DNA of 32,111 bases from Ga0077527 sp032128415 (GTDB taxonomy: Bacteria > Pseudomonadota > Gammaproteobacteria > Burkholderiales > SG8-41), in NCBI GenBank assembly GCA_032128415.1, contig JAQBGW010000083.1, positions 1 through 32,111 on the forward strand, read 5' to 3'. The first letter of the stretch is position 1. Each line of letters starts with the position of its first letter. The position numbers were made by a program, and so were the translations under genes. This document shows, piece after piece, positions 14,980 through 24,185 of the stretch. Under the pieces are notes generated by a model that searched no databases, was not told the origin of the DNA, and saw only the letters and a list, made by a program, of their open reading frames with translations.

Positions 14980-16080
14980 ATGGTTCAGCAAGCAGCCCCG
15001 GCGGTGGTAAAGAAGCAGATGCGTGTGCCGATCGAGAGCGGGTGTCCCGACGGCATGCAGTTCATGCATCCGCTGATGATCAAGAATTTCGGCAACTGGA
15101 AATACCACGACCGGCCGCGTCCCGGAGTGCTGCATCACGTGGCCTATTCGGGGGACGAGATCTGGACGGTGCGCGTCGGTACCCAGCGCCAGCTTGGGCC
15201 TTACGAGATCAACCTGCTGTGCGACATCATCGACAAATACGGCGAAGGCTACGTGCGCTTCACCATCCGTTCGAATATGGAAATCATGGTTTCCATGTGG
15301 GAAAAGGTCGGCCCGCTGATTCAGGCTGTCAACGACGCGGGCTATCCCGTCGGTGGCACCGGCAATTCGGTAACCATGATTTCGCACACACAGGGCTGGC
15401 TGCATTGCGACATTCCCGCGACCGACGCCTCGGGCGTGGTGAAGTCGCTGATGGACGAACTCTACGAAGAGTTCATCAAGGAGGAGATGCCCAATCGCGT
15501 TCATATCACCACCTCGTGTTGCCAGATCAACTGCGGCGGCCAAGGCGACATCGCGATCAACATTCAACACACCAAGCCGCCGAAGATCAATCACGACCTG
15601 GTGGCGAACGTGTGTGAGCGACCTTCGGTGGTGGCGCGATGCCCGGTGGCGGCAATTCGTCCGGCGATCGTGAACGGCAAGCCCTCGCTCGAGGTGGACG
15701 AGAAAAAATGCATATGCTGCGGCGCCTGTTATCCGCCGTGTCCGCCAATGCAGATCAACGACCCGGAGCATTCGAAGCTTGCCATCTGGGTGGGTGGCAA
15801 GAATTCCAATGCCCGCTCCAAACCGATGTTCCAGAAACTAGTCGCTGCGGGCCTCCCCAATAATCCGCCGCGTTGGCCCGAGGTTGCCGCGGTAGTGAAA
15901 AAGATCCTCTATACCTACAAGAAAGACGCGCGCGATTGGGAGCGCGTCGGCGACTGGGTGGAGCGGATCGGCTGGCCGCGGTTTTTCGAATTGACCGGTT
16001 TGCCGTTCACCAAATTCCACATCGACAATTGGCGCGGGGCACGCAATAGCCTCAATGCGTCGGCGCACATTCGCTTCTGA
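14980..16080 (+). CDS. dsrB: Reverse-type dissimilatory sulfite reductase subunit beta
   Basis: The 366-residue beta subunit, partner of DsrA in the alpha2-beta2 enzyme. VHITTSCCQINCGGQGDIAI (Cys180, Cys181, Cys185) is the DsrB coupled-site signature, together with Cys143 in WLHCDIP. The ferredoxin domain has Cys221 in ARCPVAAI and Cys244, Cys247, Cys250 and Cys254 in KCICCGACYPPCPPM. Two ATG codons compete: 14974 directly abuts the GAGGAG site, while 14980 is 6 bases from it, so I chose 14980. Longer frames reach back into dsrA but are not needed. It lies 22 bases after dsrA. Confidence 0.97.
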   Translation: MVQQAAPAVVKKQMRVPIESGCPDGMQFMHPLMIKNFGNWKYHDRPRPGVLHHVAYSGDEIWTVRVGTQRQLGPYEINLLCDIIDKYGEGYVRFTIRSNMEIMVSMWEKVGPLIQAVNDAGYPVGGTGNSVTMISHTQGWLHCDIPATDASGVVKSLMDELYEEFIKEEMPNRVHITTSCCQINCGGQGDIAINIQHTKPPKINHDLVANVCERPSVVARCPVAAIRPAIVNGKPSLEVDEKKCICCGACYPPCPPMQINDPEHSKLAIWVGGKNSNARSKPMFQKLVAAGLPNNPPRWPEVAAVVKKILYTYKKDARDWERVGDWVERIGWPRFFELTGLPFTKFHIDNWRGARNSLNASAHIRF

Positions 16081-16092
16081 GCGCCATCGAGC

Positions 16093-16485
16093 ATGAAATT
16101 TGGCATCCTGATCAATGAAGGACCCTATACCCACGAGGCTTCGGACACGGCTTACCAGTTCGTGAAGGCCGCACTGGCGAAGGGGCACGAAATTTATCGG
16201 GTGTTCTTCTATCACGACGGTGTGAACAATGCGACGCGACTTACCGTGCCGCCGCAGGATGACCGCAATATCGTTAAGCGCTGGACTGAACTCGCAGCTC
16301 AACACAAACTCGATCTCGTGGTGTGCATCGCTGCCGCGCAGCGTCGTGGTGTGATGGATGCGGCCGAAGCAAAGCGTAATGGCAAGGACGCCAACAACAT
16401 CGCGCCGGGCTTCCGCATTTCTGGCCTGGGCCAGCTCATCGAAGCCGGCATTCAGGCTGACCGCCTGATCGTATTCGGCGGCTGA
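16093..16485 (+). CDS. dsrE: Sulfur relay protein DsrE
   Basis: A 130-residue DsrE/TusD-type protein, the sulfur-accepting subunit of the DsrE2F2H2 hexamer that passes sulfur from TusA to DsrC. MKFGILINEGPYTHEASDTA is the typical opening and LDLVVCIAAAQRRGVMDA contains Cys78, the known sulfur-binding position in this family. The length matches. It starts 12 bases after dsrB and is followed by dsrF after 10 bases. Confidence 0.96.
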   Translation: MKFGILINEGPYTHEASDTAYQFVKAALAKGHEIYRVFFYHDGVNNATRLTVPPQDDRNIVKRWTELAAQHKLDLVVCIAAAQRRGVMDAAEAKRNGKDANNIAPGFRISGLGQLIEAGIQADRLIVFGG

Positions 16486-16495
16486 GGGGGAAATC

Positions 16496-16879
16496 ATGAG
16501 CGAGGAAGCCCAGGGCGGCGTAACCAAGAAGTTTCTGTATGTAAATCGCAGGGCGCCGTATGGAACGATCTATGCGCTGGAGTCGCTCGAAGTGGTGCTA
16601 ATTGGCGCCGCGTTCGAGCAGGACGTGAGTCTCGCGTTTATAGGTGATGGCGTCTATCAGTTGACCAAGGGTCAGAATACCAAAGGCATTGAGATGAAGA
16701 ACTTCTCGCCGACCTTCCGCGCCCTCGAGGATTACGATGTGACCAAGCTGTATGTGGAGCAGGAGGCGCTGCAGGTGCGCGGTCTCACCGAGGCTGACTT
16801 GGTGGTGCCGGTTGAGGTGGTGAGCGCGCAACGCATGACCGAAATTATGGAAGATCAGGATGTGGTTCTGAGCTTTTGA
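16496..16879 (+). CDS. dsrF: Sulfur relay protein DsrF
   Basis: A 127-residue TusC-like subunit of DsrEFH. KKFLYVNRRAPYGTIYALES is the family start, followed by FEQDVSLAFIGDGVYQL. As in other DsrF proteins the sulfur-binding cysteine of DsrE is absent; there is no cysteine in the sequence, so the role is structural in the hexamer. GAGGGGGAAATC precedes the ATG. The coding region ends 11 bases before the dsrH start. Confidence 0.95.
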   Translation: MSEEAQGGVTKKFLYVNRRAPYGTIYALESLEVVLIGAAFEQDVSLAFIGDGVYQLTKGQNTKGIEMKNFSPTFRALEDYDVTKLYVEQEALQVRGLTEADLVVPVEVVSAQRMTEIMEDQDVVLSF

Positions 16880-16890
16880 GGACTGGAAAA

Positions 16891-17190
16891 ATGCTGCATA
16901 CCATCAACAAATCGCCGTTCGAGCACAACACGTTTGAAACCTGCCTTAAATTTGTGCATAAGGGCAGCACAGTGTTACTGATCGAGGACGGCGTATATGC
17001 TGCGGCGAAAGGCACGGCCGTCTCGAAGCGGGTGGAGGAGGCTTTGAAGAACGTGTCAATCTATGCGCTCAGGCCGGACGTCGAAGCGCGAGGTATGCAA
17101 AACCGGGTGATGGACGGCGTGCGCCTGGTGGACTACGAGGGCTTTGTGGATCTCGTGGTGGAGCACAACGCCGTGCAATCCTGGTTTTGA
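16891..17190 (+). CDS. dsrH: Sulfur relay protein DsrH
   Basis: A 99-residue TusB-like third subunit of DsrEFH. MLHTINKSPFEHNTFETCLK carries Cys18, matching the conserved cysteine of DsrH that is needed for sulfur oxidation in Allochromatium. VLLIEDGVYAA is the central strand-loop. I chose the ATG at 16891 over an upstream in-frame start at 16876, which overlaps dsrF and adds five residues before the family start. dsrC follows after 19 bases. Confidence 0.95.
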   Translation: MLHTINKSPFEHNTFETCLKFVHKGSTVLLIEDGVYAAAKGTAVSKRVEEALKNVSIYALRPDVEARGMQNRVMDGVRLVDYEGFVDLVVEHNAVQSWF

Positions 17191-17209
17191 CCCTGAAAGG
17201 AACTACAAC

Positions 17210-17542
17210 ATGCCTATCGAACTGAACGGCCAGACCATCGAAACCGACGAGGAAGGCTATCTCGCCAACCGTACCGACTGGACCGAGGACATAGCGAAAG
17301 AGATGGCCCGCATCGATGAATGCGAGCTGACAGAAAACCACTGGGAAGTGATCAATTTCCTGCGTGAGTATTACGAGGAGTACCAGATCGCGCCGGCGGT
17401 GCGCGTGCTGACCAAGGCCATCGGCAAGAAACTCGGTGCGGATAAAGGCAACAGCAAATATCTGTATGAGCTGTACCCATACGGTCCCGCCAAGCAGGCC
17501 TGCAAATACGCAGGGTTGCCCAAACCGACCGGCTGCGTCTAG
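17210..17542 (+). CDS. dsrC: Canonical DsrC, sulfur-carrying co-substrate of DsrAB
   Basis: A 110-residue DsrC with the full C-terminal arm: Cys98 in PAKQACKYAGLP and the penultimate Cys109 in KPTGCV, exactly 10 residues apart. These two form the persulfide/trisulfide that DsrAB acts on and that DsrMKJOP is thought to reduce or oxidise. MPIELNGQTIETDEEGYLAN is the standard start. GAAAGGAAC precedes the ATG. Of three DsrC homologues in the window (others at 10613 and 25557) this is the only one with both cysteines, so it must be the working substrate carrier. Confidence 0.97.
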   Translation: MPIELNGQTIETDEEGYLANRTDWTEDIAKEMARIDECELTENHWEVINFLREYYEEYQIAPAVRVLTKAIGKKLGADKGNSKYLYELYPYGPAKQACKYAGLPKPTGCV

Positions 17543-17571
17543 AACGCACCTCGCCGAGCCAGGAGCGATTG

Positions 17572-18321
17572 TTGTCGGCGCTGACCATCTTCTATGCGCT
17601 GCTCTTTTACGCCGCCGCTGCCATGCTCTTCGGTGGTGTGGCTTACAAGTGTTGGGTGTATGCACGTACGCCGCAGCCTCTGAAGATTCCGATCCCGCCG
17701 GCGCCGACCACACGACGCGGTGTCGTCCTGCGCATGTTTGTCGAGGTCACGTTTTTCAAGAGCCTGTTCCACTCGAACAAATGGATATGGCTGTTCGGCT
17801 GGATCTTTCACGTCGCGCTGCTGGCGGTGCTCCTTCGCCATCTGCGCTATTTCACTGAACCGGTCTGGGGCTGGGTGGTGCTGATCCAGCCCTTGGGCCT
17901 GTACGCCGGATTTGCCATGGTCGCCGGTCTCGCGGGACTGTGGGCGCGGCGGTTTCTGGTGGACCGCGTGCGCTATATCAGCAGTCCCTCCGATCACCTG
18001 ATGCTCGCACTGCTCATCGCTATTGCAGTGAGCGGTCTCACCATGAAATACCTTGCGCATACCGATATCGTCGCGCTCAAGGCGTTTTTCCTCGGCCTGA
18101 TGGCGTTCGACTGGCAGACGCTGCCCGCCGACCCGGCGCTGCTCGTTCACCTTGCGCTGGTGGCGACGCTGATGATTGTTTTTCCGCTAAGCAAGCTGTT
18201 GCACGCGCCGGGCGTGTTCTTCAGCCCGAGTCTCAACCAGGTGGACAACGCACGCGAGCAGCGCCATGTGGCGGGCTGGTCGGCGCGGATCGTTCACGCC
18301 GACCGGGCGCGCGGGGACTGA
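17572..18321 (+). CDS. dsrM: DsrM, NarI-like membrane cytochrome b of DsrMKJOP
   Basis: A 249-residue integral membrane protein with about five hydrophobic segments (roughly 3-24, 66-86, 98-123, 141-160 and 184-205) and several His in helices (such as FHVALLAVLLRHLRYF) that fit the two heme b groups of NarI-type subunits. KLLHAPGVFFSPSLNQ is characteristic. It would carry electrons between the quinone pool and DsrK. The start is a TTG: AGGAG at 17561-17565 is 6 bases from the TTG at 17572, while the TTG at 17569 is closer. The stop directly abuts the dsrK ATG. Confidence 0.92.
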   Translation: MSALTIFYALLFYAAAAMLFGGVAYKCWVYARTPQPLKIPIPPAPTTRRGVVLRMFVEVTFFKSLFHSNKWIWLFGWIFHVALLAVLLRHLRYFTEPVWGWVVLIQPLGLYAGFAMVAGLAGLWARRFLVDRVRYISSPSDHLMLALLIAIAVSGLTMKYLAHTDIVALKAFFLGLMAFDWQTLPADPALLVHLALVATLMIVFPLSKLLHAPGVFFSPSLNQVDNAREQRHVAGWSARIVHADRARGD

Positions 18322-19812
18322 ATGGCCACGTTCGAAACACCGGCGCTGGGCGAATATCCGGTGATTCCGCTGGTGCGTGTAGGGGCGATGGCGCACAGCA
18401 AGCCGTTCGTGGCCAAGCCCGACCACCAGAAGCCACTGGGCTTCCCCGGCGAGCTGGTGCCGGATTGGGAGAAAGTCGCAGTTACCAGGCTGGGCGAGCT
18501 GGTGTCGCAGTCACGCGCATTGCAGGTATTCCTCGACTCCTGTGTTAAGTGCGGCGCCTGCACCGACAAGTGCCACTATTTCCTGGGCACCGCCGATCCC
18601 AAGAACATGCCGGTAGCGCGCCAGGATCTGCTGCGCTCGGTCTATCGCCGCTACTACACCTTTGCCGGCAAGTTTTTTCCGTGGCTGGTGGGCGCACGCG
18701 ACATGACCAAAAAGGTGCTGGACGACTGGTACAGCTACTTTCACCAGTGTTCACAGTGCCGGCGCTGCGCGGTATTCTGTCCTTACGGCATCGATACTGC
18801 AGAGATATCGATGGCAGCACGCGACATCATGGATAGCGTTGGTGTTGGTCAGAAATACTCCAACGAGATCATCGGCAAGGTGCACAAAATTGGCAACAAC
18901 CTGGGTCTGCCCCAGCCGGCGTTGCGCAATACACTCGACGGCCTGGAGGAGGACGTGAAAGAGGCCACCGGCGTGGACGTCAAATTCCCGCTCGACGTAA
19001 AGGGCGCCGAGGTGCTGCTGGTGACACCGAGCGCCGATTTTTTCGCCGAGCCGCACATTGACGGTCTGATCGGCTACGCAAAAGTATTTCACGCCGCAGG
19101 CATCTCGTGGACAATCTCGTCGCATGCCTCAGAAGCAGCAAACTTCTCGCTGTTCATCGGCAATCACGACAACCTGCAGAAGGTGGCCGAACGCATCCGC
19201 GAGGCAGCGCTTGATCTGGGAGTGAAACGCATCGTGGTCGGCGAATGCGGCCATGCCTGGCGCGTCGCCTACAGCTTCTGGAACACGCTCATCGGACCAT
19301 TCGATTTTCTCGATCCGCGCTATCCGGCGCCGCAGCACATTTGTGAATTGACCTACGGCCTCATCCGCAGCGGTGCGATCACACTCGACAAGAGCGCCAA
19401 CGACGACAAGGTGGTGACTTTTCACGATTCCTGCAATGTTTCACGCGCCTCACGCATGGGTGATGTGCCGGGCGGACAGTTTCTCATCCCGCGCGAAATC
19501 ATCCGCGCCTGCGTCAACAAGTTTGTTGATATGGCGCCAGATACCATTGGCGAGACCACTTTTTGTTGCGGCGGCGGCGGCGGTTTGCTGACCGATGACC
19601 TGGTCGAATTGCGCGTCAAAGGCGCACTACCCCGCATGCAGGCATTGCAGCAGGTGGTGGAGGAGCACGGCGTCAACTATATGGCTGCGATCTGTGCCAT
19701 CTGCAAGAGCCAGTTTACCAAGGTGCTTCCCTACTATAAGCACCCCATGGACATGATCGGCAGCGTACACGGACTGGTGAGCAACGCGATCGTGCTGGGA
19801 CCAAAGCAATGA
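18322..19812 (+). CDS. dsrK: DsrK, HdrD-like catalytic iron-sulfur subunit of DsrMKJOP
   Basis: A 496-residue cytoplasmic protein with two [4Fe-4S] motifs, CVKCGACTDKC (Cys74, 77, 80, 84) and CSQCRRCAVFC (Cys143, 146, 149, 153). A C-terminal HdrD-type cysteine-rich region follows: ECGHAWR, FHDSCNVSR, TFCCGGGGG and AICAICKSQF. This region binds the special cluster that handles disulfides in heterodisulfide reductases; in rDsr bacteria the proposed substrate is the DsrC disulfide/trisulfide. It starts right at the dsrM stop. The length is slightly under that of many DsrK proteins but all motifs are present. Confidence 0.96.
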   Translation: MATFETPALGEYPVIPLVRVGAMAHSKPFVAKPDHQKPLGFPGELVPDWEKVAVTRLGELVSQSRALQVFLDSCVKCGACTDKCHYFLGTADPKNMPVARQDLLRSVYRRYYTFAGKFFPWLVGARDMTKKVLDDWYSYFHQCSQCRRCAVFCPYGIDTAEISMAARDIMDSVGVGQKYSNEIIGKVHKIGNNLGLPQPALRNTLDGLEEDVKEATGVDVKFPLDVKGAEVLLVTPSADFFAEPHIDGLIGYAKVFHAAGISWTISSHASEAANFSLFIGNHDNLQKVAERIREAALDLGVKRIVVGECGHAWRVAYSFWNTLIGPFDFLDPRYPAPQHICELTYGLIRSGAITLDKSANDDKVVTFHDSCNVSRASRMGDVPGGQFLIPREIIRACVNKFVDMAPDTIGETTFCCGGGGGLLTDDLVELRVKGALPRMQALQQVVEEHGVNYMAAICAICKSQFTKVLPYYKHPMDMIGSVHGLVSNAIVLGPKQ

Positions 19813-19837
19813 AAAAACGGATCAACCGGAGATAACC

Positions 19838-21838
19838 ATGTCAGCGCCAGCGAGCAAGCCCGATGCAAAGAGCGGGCATACATTCCGCAAATTCAAGGAC
19901 GGCGATCACAAGTGGGACTCGTTCCAGGAGCAGATTTTTTCTGCTGACGCGACCGACAAGTGCCCGACCTATATACACAAGACACCGCCTTGCCAGGCGA
20001 GCTGCCCTTCGGGGGAAGACATCCGTGGCTGGCTCAATATCGTGCGCGGAGTGGAGAAGCCGCCCAAGGGTACGGGCATGCAGGAGTACGCGTTCCAGCG
20101 TGTGAGCACCGCCAATCCGTTTCCCTCGATGATGGGGCGGGTGTGCCCGGCGCCCTGCCAGACTGGTTGCAATCGCAACGTCGTCGAAGATTACGTCGGC
20201 ATCAACGCGGTCGAGCAGTACATCGGCGACTACGCGCTGGAGCAGAAATTCAGTTTTCAGGCGGGTCCCGAGACCGGCAAGAAGGTCGCCATCATTGGCG
20301 GCGGCCCGGCGGGACTCTCGGCGGCGTATCAGCTGCGTCTCAAAGGGCATGCGGTGACGCTCTACGACGATCACGCCGAGCTGGGCGGGATGGCGAAATA
20401 CGGCGTGCCGGGCTACCGGCTGCCGCGCAAGCATCTGGACGGCGAGATCGACCGCATCACCGCGATGGGCGTCGAGGTCCGGCTCGGCACGCGCATCGGT
20501 ACGGATGTCCCGCTGCGGGATATCGAGGCGCAGTTCGACGCCGTGCTGCTGGCGATCGGCCTTAAGGCCGGGCGTGCCTTGCCGGTGCCGGGCGCGGACG
20601 CGCCCAATTGCATCAGCGGCGTCGCGTTTCTCGAGGCTTTCAACCAGGGGCGGCTTCAGTCCGTCGCGGGCCGCGTGGTGGTGGTCGGCGGCGGCGATAC
20701 GTCGGTGGACGTGGTTTCGGTGGCGCGCAGGCTGGGCTATGTCGAAGACCTGAAGGAGACCGAGCGTCCCGAGTTCGTCGTCATGGGCCACACCGCGCAC
20801 GACGTGTCGGCCACGGCCGCACGGGAAGGCGCCGACGTGATGCTGATCTCGATGCAGCCGATCGAGCAGATGAACGCGGCCAAGCATGAGATCGAGGACG
20901 CCCAGCGCGAGGGCGTGAAGATCCGCGGCAGCCTGTTGCCGGTGAAGGTTCTCCTCGACGAGAAGACCGGCCGCGCCAAGGCGCTGCGCGTGGTCGAGCT
21001 GGACTATTCGAGTGGCAAGATGGTGCAGAAACCCGGCACCGAAATGGACCTGGAAGCCGACCTGATCGTCTCGGCCATCGGCCAGTCCGGTAACTTTCAG
21101 GGCCTCGACGGCTTCGATAACGGCAAGGGTTTGGTGAACGCCGACAAGTTTTATCAAGTGCCGGGCAAGCCGGGTGTGTTCGCCTGTGGCGACGTCATCC
21201 GCCCGCATCTGCTCACCACGGTGATCGGGCAGGGGTCGATCGCCGCCGACAGCATCGACCGCTATCTGAACAAGCAGGAGATGGCGAAGCGGCCCAAGGT
21301 CGATGTGCACCATTTCAACCTGCTCGACAAGCTGCGCGAGGTGAACCTCGAGCCCGAGCCGTTCAAGGCGCTCGAGGAGCCGGAGCTGCGCGAGATCGAC
21401 CGCGGCCTGCGCGGCACCGACCTCGCCGGCAAGGCGGTGGGCGGCTTTGCCGTCCACAACTACGAGGACCGCGGCGCCGCGGAAGTCTGCAAGTCCGAAG
21501 AGCTGTTCCTCGGCCACTTCCCCCACCTGGAGCGCATCAAGCGTACCGAAATCGGCCCATCGGCCGAAGAAGTGCTGGGACACTTTGCCGAGCGCATGGT
21601 CGGTCTGAACGACAAACAGGCGGTGGATGAATCCAAGCGCTGCATGAGCTGCGGCATGTGCTTTGAATGCGACAACTGTGTCATCTATTGCCCGCAAACC
21701 GCGGTCAAGCGCACTCCCAAGTCTGAAGCCACCATGGGACGCTACGTCTACACCGACTACGACCTGTGCATTGGTTGTCACATCTGCGCCGATGTCTGCC
21801 CAACAGGCTATATCAAGATGGGCATGGGTGATCACTGA
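19838..21838 (+). CDS. dsrL: DsrL, NAD(P)H-linked iron-sulfur flavoprotein of the rDsr pathway
   Basis: A 666-residue GltD-like oxidoreductase. The N-terminal cysteine region (PPCQASCPSGEDIRGW, then GRVCPAPCQTGCNRNV) binds [4Fe-4S] clusters. VAIIGGGPAGLSAAYQLRLK (about 150-170) is the FAD dinucleotide fold and VVVVGGGDTSVDVVSVARRL (about 284-303) the NAD(P) fold. The C-terminal ferredoxin part has CMSCGMCFECDNCVIYCP and CIGCHICADVCP. DsrL is known to pass electrons between rDsrAB and NAD+ and is a marker of sulfur oxidation. It starts 25 bases after dsrK behind CCGGAGATAACC. A 664-codon open frame on the opposite strand is a shadow. Confidence 0.96.
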   Translation: MSAPASKPDAKSGHTFRKFKDGDHKWDSFQEQIFSADATDKCPTYIHKTPPCQASCPSGEDIRGWLNIVRGVEKPPKGTGMQEYAFQRVSTANPFPSMMGRVCPAPCQTGCNRNVVEDYVGINAVEQYIGDYALEQKFSFQAGPETGKKVAIIGGGPAGLSAAYQLRLKGHAVTLYDDHAELGGMAKYGVPGYRLPRKHLDGEIDRITAMGVEVRLGTRIGTDVPLRDIEAQFDAVLLAIGLKAGRALPVPGADAPNCISGVAFLEAFNQGRLQSVAGRVVVVGGGDTSVDVVSVARRLGYVEDLKETERPEFVVMGHTAHDVSATAAREGADVMLISMQPIEQMNAAKHEIEDAQREGVKIRGSLLPVKVLLDEKTGRAKALRVVELDYSSGKMVQKPGTEMDLEADLIVSAIGQSGNFQGLDGFDNGKGLVNADKFYQVPGKPGVFACGDVIRPHLLTTVIGQGSIAADSIDRYLNKQEMAKRPKVDVHHFNLLDKLREVNLEPEPFKALEEPELREIDRGLRGTDLAGKAVGGFAVHNYEDRGAAEVCKSEELFLGHFPHLERIKRTEIGPSAEEVLGHFAERMVGLNDKQAVDESKRCMSCGMCFECDNCVIYCPQTAVKRTPKSEATMGRYVYTDYDLCIGCHICADVCPTGYIKMGMGDH

Positions 21839-21855
21839 TTGCCGGTGAGACGAGT

Positions 21856-22242
21856 ATGGTGCGGATTACGCTACTGATCATGATTCTCGCGGTAACCTTC
21901 GCGGGATACGCCGAGGCTGGCGAAAAACCCGAGAGGCGTGTCCAGATGCCGGTGGTCAAAATTGAGAAAGGCGAAGTTTGTGTGGCACCGACCGGGGAGA
22001 TGCGCCGCAATCACATGAAAATGCTGATGCATCAGCGCGACGGGACGGTGCGTCAGGGGCTGCGCGAACCCCGCTTCAGTCTCAAGAACTGCATCGAATG
22101 TCATGCCAGCCGCGAGACCGGTAGCGTGCTCGGCAAGGACGGCTTTTGCGCAAGCTGTCATACCTATGCTTCGGTGAAAATAGACTGCTTCGAGTGCCAT
22201 ACGCCGTTGCGGCAGACCCGTGCTGCCGGAGTTGCCCGGTGA
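21856..22242 (+). CDS. dsrJ: DsrJ, periplasmic triheme cytochrome c of DsrMKJOP
   Basis: A 128-residue cytochrome with an N-terminal signal/anchor (MVRITLLIMILAVTFAGYAE) and three CxxCH heme sites: CIECH (79-83), CASCH (98-102) and CFECH (111-115). Cys42 in GEVCVAPTGEMRRNHM fits the extra cysteine that serves as an unusual His/Cys heme ligand in studied DsrJ. It would act on the periplasmic side of the complex. It starts 17 bases after dsrL; its TGA stop overlaps the GTG start of dsrO (GTGA), so the two are translationally coupled. Confidence 0.96.
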   Translation: MVRITLLIMILAVTFAGYAEAGEKPERRVQMPVVKIEKGEVCVAPTGEMRRNHMKMLMHQRDGTVRQGLREPRFSLKNCIECHASRETGSVLGKDGFCASCHTYASVKIDCFECHTPLRQTRAAGVAR

Positions 22243-22976
22243 ACCCCGACCGGCGCCAGTTGTTGGGTTGGAGCGCCGCTGCCGCAGCAAGCGTTGCGTT
22301 GGCGCCGACCTTCAGGCTGATTGAGCTTGCGCAGGCGCGCTCGCCGGAGGAGGCTGCTTCCACGCTCCAGCGCTGGGGGCTGCTGATCGATATTACGAAG
22401 TGTACAGATTGTGACGAGTGTGTTACTGCCTGCCACGAAGAAAACGGCATTAGCGGTCAAAAAAGCGGCCACGGTCGGCCCGAGACCGATGCGCAGTGGA
22501 TACGCAAGGTGGATTTGCGCGACAAGCATACCGGCTATGCGCAGACGCTGCCGCTCATGTGCCAGCACTGCGAACACCCGCCATGCGTGGACGTGTGTCC
22601 GACTGGCGCTTCGTTTAAGCGTGACGACGGCATCGTGCTGGTCGATAAACATACTTGCATTGGCTGTCGCTACTGCGTTATGGCCTGTCCGTATGGCGCA
22701 CGCTCCTTCATCCACGAAGCGTTGAGCGGGCAAAAGGCAGACGTGCCGCGTGGCAAGGGCACGGTGGAATCCTGCACGCTGTGCGTGCATCGCGTGGATC
22801 GCGACGAAACACCGGCTTGTGTCGAAGCCTGCAACCGTGACGGCGGCAAGGCCATGGTATTCGGCGATCTCAACGACCCCTCGGCGGAAATTCACCAGCG
22901 ACTGCGCAGCGAATCTTCAACCCAGATCCGCGCTGATCTTGCCCTCAACACCGGCGTGCGTTACCAGGGGCTGTAG
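22239..22976 (+). CDS. dsrO: DsrO, Tat-exported iron-sulfur subunit of DsrMKJOP
   Basis: A 245-residue periplasmic ferredoxin-type protein. The N-terminus MNPDRRQLLGWSAAAAASVA is a twin-arginine signal with a short hydrophobic stretch. Sixteen cysteines form four [4Fe-4S] motifs: 55/58/61/65, 108/111/116/120, 140/143/146/150 and 179/182/194/198 (for example KCTDCDECVTAC and TCIGCRYCVMAC). I chose the GTG at 22239 (GGAG 7 bases upstream, GTGA overlap with dsrJ); the longer frame from 22146 runs through dsrJ out of frame and would bury the Tat signal. It links the hemes of DsrJ with DsrP. Confidence 0.95.
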   Translation: MNPDRRQLLGWSAAAAASVALAPTFRLIELAQARSPEEAASTLQRWGLLIDITKCTDCDECVTACHEENGISGQKSGHGRPETDAQWIRKVDLRDKHTGYAQTLPLMCQHCEHPPCVDVCPTGASFKRDDGIVLVDKHTCIGCRYCVMACPYGARSFIHEALSGQKADVPRGKGTVESCTLCVHRVDRDETPACVEACNRDGGKAMVFGDLNDPSAEIHQRLRSESSTQIRADLALNTGVRYQGL

Positions 22977-22979
22977 CAC

Positions 22980-24185
22980 ATGACGCGCGTTCAGTACCGT
23001 GAAATTGAAGGCCGCAGCAGTGGTTTCTACGTGCTGCTGGGTGTGCTGGGCGCCTTGATTCTCGGCGGCCTCGGTGCCGCGTGGTACATGGAGCATCACG
23101 GGCACATTGTGACGGGAATGACCAACCGTATCGTGTGGGGAACTCCGCATGTGTTTGCGGTGTTTCTGATTGTTGCGGCATCGGGCGCACTTAACGTGGC
23201 ATCGATCGCCTCGGTATTCGGTCGCGATGTTTACAAGCCGCTGGCGCGGCTCTCGGGGTTGCTTGCAGTTTCTCTGCTCGCCGGAGGCCTCGCGGTACTG
23301 GTGCTCGATCTGGGGCGACCCGACCGCCTGATCGTGGCGATGATGAACTACAACTTCAAGTCAATCTTCACCTGGAATATCTTCCTCTATACCGGTTTCT
23401 TCGCTGTCGTGGCATTTTATCTGTGGACGCTGTTCGATCGGCGCATGAATGGCTACACCAAGCGTGCGGGCTTGCTGGCTTTTCTCTGGCGTCTTATTCT
23501 TACCACCGGCACCGGATCGATTTTCGGCTTCCTGGTGGCGCGTGATCCCTATAACAGTGCGCTGCTTGCGCCATTGTTCATCGTCATGTCGTTTTCCCTG
23601 GGACTGGCGATTTTTCTGCTGGTGCTGATGGCTGCCTGCCGGTGGAGCGGCCGCGCGCTGGGTGATGCAGTGCTGCAAAGGCTGGGGAAGTTGCTCGCTA
23701 TATTTGTCGCAGCGGTTCTGTATTTTGCGGCGATCCATCATCTGACTAATCTGTATATCGCCCGGCAGCACGATCTCGAACGCTTTTTTCTCTGGGATGG
23801 TGGCATTTACCCTGTGCTCTTCTGGTTCGGCCAGATATTGATCGGCAGCATCCTGCCCCTGACGCTATTGCTTAATCCCCGATTAAGCCGGTCGCGTCGC
23901 CTCGTCGTGGTCGCAGCGGCATGCGTGATTCTGGGCGGTCTGGCGCAGCTCTATGTGCTCATCATCGGCGGCCAGGCTTATCCGCAACTGATGTTCCCGG
24001 ATAAAGAAGTTGCCAGCAGTTTTTTCGACGGTGTGGTCGCGGCATACGCCCCAAGCCTGCCGGAAATCATGCTCGGAGTAGGTGGAATGGCACTGGCGCT
24101 GGCGCTCACAGCCATAGCAATCAAAGTGTTGCCCTTCCTGCCGCAAAGTCTGGCGGACAGCGATGCGGATTCGGTTGCTGTGTGA
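22980..24185 (+). CDS. dsrP: DsrP, NrfD-like integral membrane subunit of DsrMKJOP
   Basis: A 401-residue, very hydrophobic protein with about ten membrane spans, from GFYVLLGVLGALILGGLGAA near the N-terminus to MLGVGGMALALALTAIAIKV near the end. The segment LVLDLGRPDRL is the hallmark of the NrfD/PsrC quinone-interacting family. It should exchange electrons with the quinone pool for DsrO/DsrJ. The ATG is 3 bases after the dsrO stop. The dsrN GTG lies inside the end of this gene (4-base overlap). Confidence 0.95.
   Translation: MTRVQYREIEGRSSGFYVLLGVLGALILGGLGAAWYMEHHGHIVTGMTNRIVWGTPHVFAVFLIVAASGALNVASIASVFGRDVYKPLARLSGLLAVSLLAGGLAVLVLDLGRPDRLIVAMMNYNFKSIFTWNIFLYTGFFAVVAFYLWTLFDRRMNGYTKRAGLLAFLWRLILTTGTGSIFGFLVARDPYNSALLAPLFIVMSFSLGLAIFLLVLMAACRWSGRALGDAVLQRLGKLLAIFVAAVLYFAAIHHLTNLYIARQHDLERFFLWDGGIYPVLFWFGQILIGSILPLTLLLNPRLSRSRRLVVVAAACVILGGLAQLYVLIIGGQAYPQLMFPDKEVASSFFDGVVAAYAPSLPEIMLGVGGMALALALTAIAIKVLPFLPQSLADSDADSVAV

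Noticed and set aside
19841..21835. A 664-codon open frame antisense to dsrL
   Set aside because: It mirrors dsrL almost end to end. Its translation is His/Arg/Ala/Val-rich with no motif, as expected from the third-position G+C bias of the real gene.
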